Of a stretch of 64,000 bases of DNA, positions 8,394 through 16,314 are shown piece by piece; within the stretch, counting starts at the first letter, position 1, and the number at the start of each line of letters is the position of its first letter. The stretch comes from Chloroflexota bacterium (GTDB lineage: Bacteria > Chloroflexota > UBA11872). The position numbers and the translations under genes were made by a program. The stretch covers positions 95,580-159,579 of the forward strand of contig JAJDZU010000020.1 of the NCBI GenBank assembly GCA_022824495.1. Reading direction: 5' to 3'. The notes under the pieces are model-generated. The model saw only the letters and a list, made by a program, of their open reading frames with translations, did no database searches and was not told where the DNA came from.

Positions 8394-9572
8394 ATGCGCG
8401 TCGCGATCGACATCACGGCCGCCGCGACGCAACAGGCCGGGATCGGCCGGTCGGTACGGGAGCTCATCAATGCGCTGGTCGTGCATCCTGACCGGCCCGA
8501 CCTGACGCTGGTGTACACGCGCCGCGGGCCGTCTCGGGAGGCGGATGCGCTGGCCGTGCATGAGCGGGTCCGCATTCGCCGGATTCCCGTTTCGCCGCGG
8601 GTTGCGCTGGCAACCTGGTTCAAGGCAGGGCTTCCGGTGCCAGGAGAAGCCCTGGCCGGACCAGCGCGGATATTCCATGGTCCGGACTTCACGCTGCCGC
8701 CGCTGGCGGCCGCCCACGGGGTAGTGACCGTTCACGACCTGTCGTACGTGATCCGTCCGCAGGACGCGCACCCGCGCCAGCGCCGATTCCTGGAGAAGGC
8801 CGTACCGAAGTCGATCGATCGCGCCCGACTGGTCATTGCGGTCTCGGAGGCCACCAAGCGAGACCTGATGCAGCGCTACGGCGTACGACCGCACCGGATT
8901 CGCGTCGTTCCCAATGCCGTGCCGGATTGGTTTGGGCCGGTCGCCGACCACGAGGAGCTGGCGGCGGTGCGGAAGCAACTGGAGCTACCGGAACGCTTTG
9001 TGCTCTCGGTAGGAACCATTCAGCCGCGCAAGAACATCGAGGGGCTGGCGCGGGCCGTATCGCTGGCGTCGGCGCGCGACGGACTCCCCGCCATCGAACA
9101 CATCCATGCCGGCGGCGAGGGCTGGCTTTGCGATCAGGTTTACGCGGCTATCGAGCAAGCCGGCGATCACGTGCGCTTCGTGGGACGCGTAACCGACGAC
9201 ACGCTGCGGGCGCTGTATTCGCTGGCCTCTGTCTACGCCTATCCAAGCCACGGGGAGGGGTTTGGCATTCCCATCCTGGAAGCATTCGCCTGTGGATGTC
9301 CCGTTCTGACCTCCGACACTCCGGCTACGACAGAAGTTGCGGCCGACGCCGCGCTCACGGCCGATTCCTCGGATCCCGATGCGTTGGCGGAGGGACTCCG
9401 CACGCTGCTCACCGATGAAGCGAGTCGAAGCGAACTGATCTCAGGCGGACGCAAGCGGCGGTGGGCCTACTCCTGGCGCGACTCCGCGCAACGCCTGATC
9501 GAGGTGTATCGGGAGGCGGCCGCAGGGCCGCCGGCGCCGCAGCCCCCGGCGCGCGCGGAGGCGGCTAGCTAG
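8394..9572 (+). CDS. GT4-family glycosyltransferase
   Basis: This 392-residue GT-B enzyme starts MRVAIDITAAATQQAGIGR. Its N-terminal domain contains VVTVHDLSYVIRPQDAHP. The junction has SVGTIQPRKNIEGLARA, and the donor site holds the E-x7-E element in YPSHGEGFGIPILEAFACGCPV. It begins two bases after the flippase-like gene stop. Sequence alone suggests a retaining, NDP-sugar-dependent enzyme acting at the inner membrane face. The C-terminus is rich in proline and alanine and may be disordered. Confidence 0.9.
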   Translation: MRVAIDITAAATQQAGIGRSVRELINALVVHPDRPDLTLVYTRRGPSREADALAVHERVRIRRIPVSPRVALATWFKAGLPVPGEALAGPARIFHGPDFTLPPLAAAHGVVTVHDLSYVIRPQDAHPRQRRFLEKAVPKSIDRARLVIAVSEATKRDLMQRYGVRPHRIRVVPNAVPDWFGPVADHEELAAVRKQLELPERFVLSVGTIQPRKNIEGLARAVSLASARDGLPAIEHIHAGGEGWLCDQVYAAIEQAGDHVRFVGRVTDDTLRALYSLASVYAYPSHGEGFGIPILEAFACGCPVLTSDTPATTEVAADAALTADSSDPDALAEGLRTLLTDEASRSELISGGRKRRWAYSWRDSAQRLIEVYREAAAGPPAPQPPARAEAAS

Positions 9573-9592
9573 AATGCGGCGGAGCGCCCGCG

Positions 9593-10231
9593 TTGAACCC
9601 TGAACACATCCCAACGTACGCCCTTGTAGGCGTAATTGCCTACCTGATTGGCAGCGTGCCGGCGGCGCTGCTGGCGACGGCGATTCTGAAGCGCTCGGAC
9701 CTGCGCAACACCGGTTCGGGCAACCTGGGCATCCAGAACACGTTTTTCCGGGCCGGCAAGCTGCCAGCCATCATTGCGCTGCTCTGGAACGTGGCGGCCG
9801 CCGCCTCGGCGGTGCTGCTGGCACGGGCGCTGGCGCCGAACGAACCGGTGGTGGAACTGATTGCCATTACCGCGGTGACCACGGGCAGCATGTGGCAGGT
9901 ATTCGTGCGCTTCCGCGGCAGCCGGGGTACTACCACCATGGGTTTTGGGCTGCTCGTGGCTCAACCCGCCATTTGGGCCGTCTGCCTGGGAATCTGGGTG
10001 CTGGCCTTGCTGCCACGACGCCGAACGACCGACGCAACTCCGACGGTGCACGCGCTGCTGCCGGCTGTCTTTGGTCTATACGCGCTGTTTGGGCAGCCCA
10101 ATCTGTGGTGGATCTATGCGATTTGGGGCGCCGTTTTGGGCGGGCTGCTTGAGTTGAAGCGGCGAACCAGCCCGGACGACGCCATGGCGCTCGGCTTGTA
10201 TCGACGCTTCGGCGTCAACGTGCACGAGTAG
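9593..10231 (+). CDS. Divergent PlsY-like (glycerol-3-phosphate acyltransferase family) membrane protein
   Basis: This 212-residue membrane protein aligns by eye with PlsY: IGSVPAALLATAILKR at the start, then SGNLGIQNTFFRAGK in place of the SGN-x-GATN-x-x-R motif. In PlsY the second motif is GH-x-FP followed by an F-x-GGKG stretch. Here it reads MWQVFVRFRGSRGTTT, so the His and the GGKG glycines are altered. The fold is likely shared, but acyl-phosphate-dependent acyltransfer is doubtful. A TTG start at 9593 is assumed. It lies between two GT4 genes, and its TAG stop is in frame with the next gene. Confidence 0.65.
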   Translation: MNPEHIPTYALVGVIAYLIGSVPAALLATAILKRSDLRNTGSGNLGIQNTFFRAGKLPAIIALLWNVAAAASAVLLARALAPNEPVVELIAITAVTTGSMWQVFVRFRGSRGTTTMGFGLLVAQPAIWAVCLGIWVLALLPRRRTTDATPTVHALLPAVFGLYALFGQPNLWWIYAIWGAVLGGLLELKRRTSPDDAMALGLYRRFGVNVHE

Positions 10232-10249
10232 CCGCGCGGGGCCTACGCG

Positions 10250-11308
10250 CTGCGCGTCGCATTCAACTCGTACTTCCGGCGCTATCCGGACACCGGGTCC
10301 GGGCAGTACCTGAGTTCGCTGGTTCAAGCTCTGCGGGCCGGGTATCCGGGTCTGGAGATTCGCGAGCATGCGCCGCCCCGGTTCCTCCGCGGACGCGTGG
10401 GGAAGGTGGCCTGGGAGCAAGTGCTGTGGCCCCGGCAAGCGCGGGGCGCGCTGGGGCACGTGCCGTACCTGGCCCCGCCAGTGCTGTCGCCGCAGACGGT
10501 GGTGACGGTCCACGACCTGATCCCGCTGGCCTTGCCGGCCTACGGCGCCGGTCGGGGGCAAGCGCTTTATTTCCGCCTCGTTCGAGCCGGCTTGCGGCGG
10601 GCACGCACCTTGATAGCCGACTCGGAGTGGACCCGCGGCGATCTCGCGAAGCTGGCGAGCGTGTCGTCGGATCGGGTCCATGTCGTGCCGCTGGGCGTTG
10701 ATGAACGATTTCATCCGGACAGTGCGGCGGCGCGCATGACGGCTCGCGAGCGGCTGGGCCTTCCGGAACGGTTTGGATTGTTTTTGAGTACTCGTGACCT
10801 ACGCAAGAATCTGGGCGTGGTCCTGGCGGCCTGGCCCGAAGTCTGGCGCGCTTGCCGCCTGCCGTTGGTGATCGCCGGGCGAGCCCCGCGCCAGGGAAGC
10901 CGTGTGTTCGTGGACTGGTTCGCGGATCTTGATTCAAGCGCCGAATCGTGGCTGCGCGTCCTTGGTCCCGTGGACGAGCGCGATAAGCCCGACCTCTATC
11001 GTGCTGCTGACGTCTTCGTGTTTCCGTCGCGCTACGAAGGCTTCGGCCTGGATCCACTCGAAGCCATGGCCAGCGGCGTACCGGTCGCGGCTGCCAACGC
11101 AACCTCGCTGCCTGAGGTGGTTGGCGACGCCGGGCGCCTGTTGCCGCCGGACGATCCCGCGGCATGGTCCGAAGCCGTGACAGACATCGCCGTCAATGCC
11201 GGAAAGGCCAACGACATGCGCGAGCGCGGGCTTGCCCGAGCCGCGTCCTTCACCTGGGCGCGCACCGCCGAGCAAACGCATGCCATTTATCGGCAGGTGG
11301 CCGCGTGA
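10250..11308 (+). CDS. GT4-family glycosyltransferase with apparent CTG start
   Basis: Translation from CTG 10250 gives 352 residues beginning with a normal GT4 N-terminus (RVAFNSYFRRYPDTGSGQYL). Starting at the first canonical codon, GTG 10397, would cut off the first beta-strand and the acceptor-side loop. Later blocks are typical: VVTVHDLIPLALPAYG, LFLSTRDLRKNLGVVL and the donor element PSRYEGFGLDPLEAMASGVPV. No ATG, GTG or TTG occurs in frame between the preceding TAG (10229-10231) and the conserved start. A GCGCGGGG stretch lies a few bases upstream. A mutated ATG, a real CTG start, or read-through from the PlsY-like gene are all possible. Confidence 0.8.
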   Translation: MRVAFNSYFRRYPDTGSGQYLSSLVQALRAGYPGLEIREHAPPRFLRGRVGKVAWEQVLWPRQARGALGHVPYLAPPVLSPQTVVTVHDLIPLALPAYGAGRGQALYFRLVRAGLRRARTLIADSEWTRGDLAKLASVSSDRVHVVPLGVDERFHPDSAAARMTARERLGLPERFGLFLSTRDLRKNLGVVLAAWPEVWRACRLPLVIAGRAPRQGSRVFVDWFADLDSSAESWLRVLGPVDERDKPDLYRAADVFVFPSRYEGFGLDPLEAMASGVPVAAANATSLPEVVGDAGRLLPPDDPAAWSEAVTDIAVNAGKANDMRERGLARAASFTWARTAEQTHAIYRQVAA

Positions 11309-12402
11309 GGGTGCTACTGGCATCGAAGGCACTGGTCGTGGGCGCGCACCATGACAAGCTGCGTGCACTGGGCGCGAATCCGGACCTGGACCTGCTGGCG
11401 GTCTCACCGGACCGCTGGATTGAGCAAGGGCGCGCGCAGATCGCCGAGCGTCCACCGCCGCGCGGCTACGAGATTGTCTACACGCCGCTGGCCCTGAATG
11501 GGCGCTATCACCTCTTCTGGTACCGCCGGCTGCGCCAGGTCATGCGTCACTTCCGTCCCGACGTGCTCCACATCGATGAGGAGCCGTACAACCTGGCGAC
11601 GGCTATCGCCTGCCGTGACGCCGTGCGCTATGGAGTTCGTCCGGTCTTCTTCGCCTGGCAGAACCTCTACCGGCGATATCCGCCACCGTTTCGCTGGCTG
11701 GAGCGCTATGTGCTTGCGCGGGCGGACGGGATTGTGGGTAGTGAAGCGGCGGGTGAGGTGCTCCGACGCAAAGGGCACACGCGCCGAATCGAGGTGATCC
11801 CACAGTTTGGCGTGGACCCCGAGCTGTTCGCGCCCCGCCCGCAGCCGCATGACCCGGATCGGTTCGTGGTTGGCTACGCGGGCCGGCTGGTCGAGGCCAA
11901 AGGCGTGGATGTCCTGATCCGCGCGGTTGGATCCATCGGCGGCGACGTGACGCTGCGACTTGCCGGAACCGGAGCCGCCGAGCCTGACCTGCGTGGCATG
12001 GCATCGGCCATGCCGGGCGTCGTGTTCGAGGGCGCGCTGCCCAGCGCCGACATGCCGGAGTTCTACAAAGACCTGGACGTGTTCGTGCTTCCGACGGTGG
12101 GGCGACGGGGCTGGACGGAGCAATTCGGCCGTGCGGCCGTCGAAGCCATGGCCTGCGGGGTACCCACGGTGGTGTCTTCGACGGGCGAACTCCCGCAGGT
12201 GGTCGGCCAGGCCGGTGTGGTTACGCCTCCCGCCGACTCGCACGCGTTGGCGGATGCTCTGCAACGTCTGCGCGACGACCCAGCCCGCCGCGAGAGCCTC
12301 GCCGAGGCTGGTCGGGCCCACGTGCTGGGTCGCTACACCACCCAGGCCGTGGCCGATGCGACGGCCGACTTCTATCGCCGGATTGCCGGCGGCGACGCGT
12401 AG
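11305..12402 (+). CDS. GT4-family glycosyltransferase
   Basis: This 365-residue enzyme starts VRVLLASKALVVGAHHDKL at a GTG that overlaps the previous stop (GTGA), giving tight coupling. The GT-B features include HIDEEPYNLATAIACRDAV, FFAWQNLYRRYPPPFRWLE, VVGYAGRLVEAKGVDVLI, and the donor element WTEQFGRAAVEAMACGVPTV. It closes the plus-strand glycan cluster; the next gene is on the opposite strand with only a few bases between stops. The sugar and acceptor are unknown. Confidence 0.9.
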   Translation: MRVLLASKALVVGAHHDKLRALGANPDLDLLAVSPDRWIEQGRAQIAERPPPRGYEIVYTPLALNGRYHLFWYRRLRQVMRHFRPDVLHIDEEPYNLATAIACRDAVRYGVRPVFFAWQNLYRRYPPPFRWLERYVLARADGIVGSEAAGEVLRRKGHTRRIEVIPQFGVDPELFAPRPQPHDPDRFVVGYAGRLVEAKGVDVLIRAVGSIGGDVTLRLAGTGAAEPDLRGMASAMPGVVFEGALPSADMPEFYKDLDVFVLPTVGRRGWTEQFGRAAVEAMACGVPTVVSSTGELPQVVGQAGVVTPPADSHALADALQRLRDDPARRESLAEAGRAHVLGRYTTQAVADATADFYRRIAGGDA

Positions 12403-12407
12403 ATCGC

Positions 12408-13679
12408 TCAGCCGCTAACGATGTCCCCTTCGACCGGATCGGCGCGGATGCCCTGAGCTTCGACCCACTCGATGGCGGCTTCGATCTCGGAGCGCTCGCC
12501 TTCCAACATCAGCTGTACCCAGCCGATGCCGGCGTCGATGTCGGCCCGGCGGACGTTGAACTTCAGGTGAAAGCGCCGCGCGATCTCGTACAGGATCGGT
12601 TCCTGGATTCGATCCGACGGATAGGTGAACTGGATGCGAATCCTTGCCAGCCCGTGATCAGGCCGCCGTTCGCTCGCGGGATGAACATCGTCGTCGATAT
12701 CCACCGGCGATCCGCGCTCGGCCGACTCGCGGAGGGCGTCCAGCACCCGCAGCGTACGGACCGCATCGTGCCCGTCCACGCTGGGCGGGCGGCCGATGTG
12801 CACGGCGGCGGCGAATTCCGCCATCTCGGCGTCGTACATGGGCTGCATCGGATCCGACTGCACGAACTCCACGGTGGGGAGCCGGTACTCGTGGGCGCCG
12901 GCACTCTCGATGTCAATCCGGTTGTTCTTCCAGTCGGACCGAATTCGCCCGCGGTCGCCGGTGATCTCCAGATGGTCGTAGGCAACGCCGGCGGCTTGGC
13001 TCAGGCTGATCGTGGCGCTGACGCCGTCGGCGAACTCAATGAGACCGGAGATCGACTCATCGCTGCCCGTGTCGTCGCGAAACGTCATCGTGGCGTAGGC
13101 GCGAACGACCGATTGGCGGTGCAACCACAGCAATTGGTCAACGAGGTGGGATCCAAGGAAGAGCAACTGCCCGCCGCCGCGGGCGGGATCGGCCAGCCAG
13201 CCCGGCAGCGGAGGGCTGCCCTTGGCGGCCGCCAGGGTGCGAATGTTGCCGATTACGCCACGGCGGACCAGGTTGCGCGCGCGGGTGCGCACTTCGTTGA
13301 AGCGCAGGCAATACGCGGGCATGAAGGTCAAGTCCCGGGCGAGCGCGGCCTCAACGACTTCGGTCACTTCGGCCGCATTCAGTCCGGCGGGCTTCTCAAC
13401 CAAGACGTGCAGGCCGGCTTCAATGCAGGCCCGCGTGGCTGGGACCAACTCGTCGTGGGGAACGGCGATGACTGCCGCGTCGGCGTAAGACTCGGCCGTC
13501 AGGGCCTGGACGCTGGTCAGCACTTCGGCCACGCCGTGCGCGGTTTTACGTGCGGTTTCGGCGTCCACGTCCACGCAGGCGCTCAGGGCTACGCCATCCG
13601 TATGCCAGACGGCTGGCGCCAGGCGGGTCGAGCCGTGGCTGCCACACCCGATCAAGGCGATGCGAAGGTCAGATGCCAT
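12408..13679 (-). CDS. Gfo/Idh/MocA oxidoreductase with C-terminal NIL domain
   Basis: The first 320 or so residues are a Gfo/Idh/MocA NAD(P)-dependent dehydrogenase: dinucleotide motif IALIGCGSHGSTRL, the EKPAG catalytic-lysine block at 95-99, and the GSHLVDQLLWLHRQ active-site helix. After an acidic linker, residues about 344-423 read ARIRIQFTYPSDRIQEPIL, then FNVRRADIDAGIGWVQLMLEG and EAAIEWVEAQGI. That is the pattern of the NIL domain, known from the C-terminus of MetN methionine importers and from some ferredoxins. The frame is continuous, so this appears to be a true fusion. The NIL domain could sense methionine or a related ligand, but that is inference. Confidence 0.82.
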   Translation of the reverse strand: MASDLRIALIGCGSHGSTRLAPAVWHTDGVALSACVDVDAETARKTAHGVAEVLTSVQALTAESYADAAVIAVPHDELVPATRACIEAGLHVLVEKPAGLNAAEVTEVVEAALARDLTFMPAYCLRFNEVRTRARNLVRRGVIGNIRTLAAAKGSPPLPGWLADPARGGGQLLFLGSHLVDQLLWLHRQSVVRAYATMTFRDDTGSDESISGLIEFADGVSATISLSQAAGVAYDHLEITGDRGRIRSDWKNNRIDIESAGAHEYRLPTVEFVQSDPMQPMYDAEMAEFAAAVHIGRPPSVDGHDAVRTLRVLDALRESAERGSPVDIDDDVHPASERRPDHGLARIRIQFTYPSDRIQEPILYEIARRFHLKFNVRRADIDAGIGWVQLMLEGERSEIEAAIEWVEAQGIRADPVEGDIVSG

Positions 13680-13724
13680 AGGTGATGGGGGCCCGGGCGG
13701 CCGGTCGCCGCATTCTAGGCGACG

Positions 13725-14561
13725 CTAGAAGTCGCGGCGCTGAAAGGCTCGCAGCGCGAACCCAAGGGTCAGCGCTAGGTGCAGAAAGGCGATCAGCAGC
13801 ATCCAACCGGACGGGGGGTTGCTGGCGCCGAACGGCCCGGCGCTCAACTCGCCGACGAAGCCGCCGGTTGCCAGTTGGGCGCTGGCCATGTCCCACATGG
13901 CCCGGGTCGGCACGAGCACGCTGCTGAAGACGCCGATGTTGAACATCACGGCGCTTTCGAGCACGTCGCCGATCTGCTCGATCACGCCGCCGATCAAGGC
14001 AGTGGCATAGAGCGTGAACACGATCACGCCATTCGGCAGCGGGCTCAGGCGGGAGCTTCCCGCCAGCGCCAGGCCGATCAGCAGCATCGAAGCCAGCAGC
14101 ATCAGGAACGGACCGGCCCAGCTGCCGCCGACGATCTCACCGGTGATCACGGCCACGATCAGGATCATCAGGCTTGCCGACACGCCGATGAAGACGGCGA
14201 GCATCAACGTGAAGCCGACGAACTTTCCAAGCACGATTTCGCTGCGTCGGACCGGCCGCGCGGCAATGGCATGCAGGGTGCCCTGGTCGACCTCGCCCGA
14301 CAGGGCGCCAACGGAGAGAAAGACGGCGAGCACCGAAGCGATGAAGTTGAGACTCCACAAGCCGCCTACCAGCATCAGGCTTACGACGCCTTCCGTCAGT
14401 CCCGGCGGACCGCCCTGGGTCTCCTGCAAGTCGCGGTATCCGAACCAGACCCCGACCCCGTAGAGCACCAGGTAGCCGAGCGTCAGCAGCGCGGCCGCCA
14501 GCACCACGCGGCGCCGCAGCGCCTCGCGGAGCGTGAAGAACGCGATCAAGTGGGTGCTCAC
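13725..14561 (-). CDS. ABC-2-type transporter permease
   Basis: This 278-residue polytopic protein has an N-terminal TLREALRRRVVLAAALLTLGYL segment and about six hydrophobic helices. It carries the ABC-2 hallmark GEVDQGTLHAIAARPVRRSEIVLGK between helices two and three. Family members pair with an ATPase to export lipids, glycans or drugs. The GTG start overlaps the stop of the ATPase gene (GTGA), confirming the pair. It is the last gene of a six-gene minus-strand run. The substrate is unknown. Confidence 0.88.
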   Translation of the reverse strand: MSTHLIAFFTLREALRRRVVLAAALLTLGYLVLYGVGVWFGYRDLQETQGGPPGLTEGVVSLMLVGGLWSLNFIASVLAVFLSVGALSGEVDQGTLHAIAARPVRRSEIVLGKFVGFTLMLAVFIGVSASLMILIVAVITGEIVGGSWAGPFLMLLASMLLIGLALAGSSRLSPLPNGVIVFTLYATALIGGVIEQIGDVLESAVMFNIGVFSSVLVPTRAMWDMASAQLATGGFVGELSAGPFGASNPPSGWMLLIAFLHLALTLGFALRAFQRRDF

Positions 14562-15469
14562 ACGTCGCCCCGTTCGGCCACGCGTACGAACAGGTCTTCC
14601 AGCGAATCGCCGATCTGCCGCACGTCGTAGACGGGCACGCCGGCTTCGACCATCCGGCGGATGAGCCTGGCGGTCTCGTCATCGTTGGCAACGCGCACGC
14701 GAAGCCGTCCGTTGACTTTTCGTACGCCACCCTTGCCAAGGATTTTCCGGGCAGCCGCCTCGGCGCCCTCACCGGCCCGAAGCTCGATTTCCTGCGCGTT
14801 CAGCAACTCGTCCAGCTTGCCCTCGGCCACTATCGAGCCGTGATCGATGATGGCGACCCGGTCGCAGACCTGTTCGACCTCAGACAGCAGGTGGGAGTTC
14901 AGAAAAACCGTCACGCCGCGTTCGCCGAGTTCGCGGATGCGGTCCCGCACATCGCGGCGCCCGATCGGGTCCAGCGCCGAGGTTGGCTCGTCCAGGATTA
15001 CCAGCCGCGGCTCGCCGACCAGAGCCTGCGCCAGGCCGACGCGCTGCATCATGCCCTTGGAAAAGGTGGAGATCCGGTCGTTCGCCCGATCCTTTAGCCC
15101 CACAAGTTCCAGCAGGTCCGGCACACGTTCGGTGCGCGCGTTGGCGGGAACGCGTGCCAACCGCGCATGAAAGTGCAGCAACTCCGAAGCCGTCAGCCAG
15201 TCGTGGAAGCGGAACGTCTCGGGCAGGTACCCAACCTCGGCCCGCGCCGCCAGGCTGCCGACCGGCTGACCCAGGACTTCGATCTCACCGGCCGTGGGGT
15301 AGGTGAGGCCGAGGACCATCTTGACGATCGTGCTCTTGCCCGCACCGTTGGGTCCCAGGAACCCAAAAACTTCGCCATGCGCCACCGACAGGCTGACGTC
15401 GTCGACGGCCAGCGTGCGGCCATAGCGCTTGCTGACGCCAGACAGGTGGATCGCCGCCGGCTGGCTCAA
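14558..15469 (-). CDS. ABC transporter ATP-binding protein
   Basis: This 303-residue ATPase has Walker A GPNGAGKSTIVK, a Q-loop region, the signature helix in the ABC-2 variant form ISTFSKGMMQRVGLAQAL, Walker B RLVILDEPTSALD and the switch histidine in FLNSHLLSE. A C-terminal domain of about 80 residues (LDELLNAQEIELRAGEG onward) is typical of exporters of the CcmA/NodI type. It starts at TTG 15469, overlapping the upstream gene, and overlaps the permease gene at its end. Confidence 0.93.
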   Translation of the reverse strand: MSQPAAIHLSGVSKRYGRTLAVDDVSLSVAHGEVFGFLGPNGAGKSTIVKMVLGLTYPTAGEIEVLGQPVGSLAARAEVGYLPETFRFHDWLTASELLHFHARLARVPANARTERVPDLLELVGLKDRANDRISTFSKGMMQRVGLAQALVGEPRLVILDEPTSALDPIGRRDVRDRIRELGERGVTVFLNSHLLSEVEQVCDRVAIIDHGSIVAEGKLDELLNAQEIELRAGEGAEAAARKILGKGGVRKVNGRLRVRVANDDETARLIRRMVEAGVPVYDVRQIGDSLEDLFVRVAERGDV

Positions 15470-16314
15470 CGTTGGACCTTCATAGTCTCGGCCAGCTGCA
15501 GGAGATCCTCGGGCGCCAGCGGACCGGTCAGGACCAGTTGCGATCTATTCCGCATCCACATGACGGCCGGCTCCCCGCTCGGAATTTCCGTGAGCGTCGG
15601 TTCGGCGGGCCTCGTCTCGTCGTCGACCTCGAGTCCCAGCGCCACCCGAACCAGGGGAATGTCCAGCACGTCTGTCTCCCGGCTGAGGATTGGCGGGAGG
15701 AAGGCCTGGGTGATCAGTTCGGCCAGCAGCTCCAATTCGCGCGGCGGGAGTCCGGTGACGAGCGGCGCCTCGACCTGGTAGAGCGTAATCACGCCGCCGT
15801 CTCTGCCATCCGCGGGCCAGGAACTGACCACCAGGGCGCCGCCAGCGACCGTGATTTCATCCGTCCCGAGTCGACGGGCGAGCCGTCGCGACGGAAATCC
15901 GGGCGCCAGCACCGCGGCCAGGTCGGCCGTGTCCAGGCCGAGGGTCAACGTTCCGAAGGTCGTGACGCTGCGCGTGGGGTCGCCCGAAAAGGCGGCAGGC
16001 GGATTGATCTCGATGACCTGAAAGGGAAGGTCCTCAAGGTCGGCGGAGGTTGCATCGGGGATCGACGTAGTCGGATCCACGCTCACGATCTCAACAACGT
16101 CAGCCAGGGTGGGCGCCGGCGTCGCGGCCTCGGTTGGCGCCGTTGCGTCTGCCTGGCTGTCGCCGTCATCGAGCTCCAGTTGCGACACCCGCAGCCAGCC
16201 CAGCACGGTGTGCGTGATGTCGCGCGCCGGGGCCACGGTGATGAGCAAAACCACAGCCACCGTGATCGAAACAACGGCAGCCCACAGTACGCGTGAGCGA
16301 ACAACCTCTCTCAC
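15466..16314 (-). CDS. Membrane-anchored protein of unknown function in ABC/GT87 operon
   Basis: This 282-residue protein has one N-terminal membrane segment (VLWAAVVSITVAVVLLITVA), a Thr/Pro/Ala-rich linker (ATAPTEAATPAPTLADVVE), and an extracytoplasmic domain of about 180 residues. That domain contains LEDLPFQVIEINPPAAF, a pattern loosely like anti-sigma or DUF4367-type sensors, but no family is recognised with confidence. The GTG start and TGA stop both overlap neighbours by four bases. It may be an accessory subunit of the exporter; this is contextual inference. Confidence 0.7.
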   Translation of the reverse strand: MREVVRSRVLWAAVVSITVAVVLLITVAPARDITHTVLGWLRVSQLELDDGDSQADATAPTEAATPAPTLADVVEIVSVDPTTSIPDATSADLEDLPFQVIEINPPAAFSGDPTRSVTTFGTLTLGLDTADLAAVLAPGFPSRRLARRLGTDEITVAGGALVVSSWPADGRDGGVITLYQVEAPLVTGLPPRELELLAELITQAFLPPILSRETDVLDIPLVRVALGLEVDDETRPAEPTLTEIPSGEPAVMWMRNRSQLVLTGPLAPEDLLQLAETMKVQR

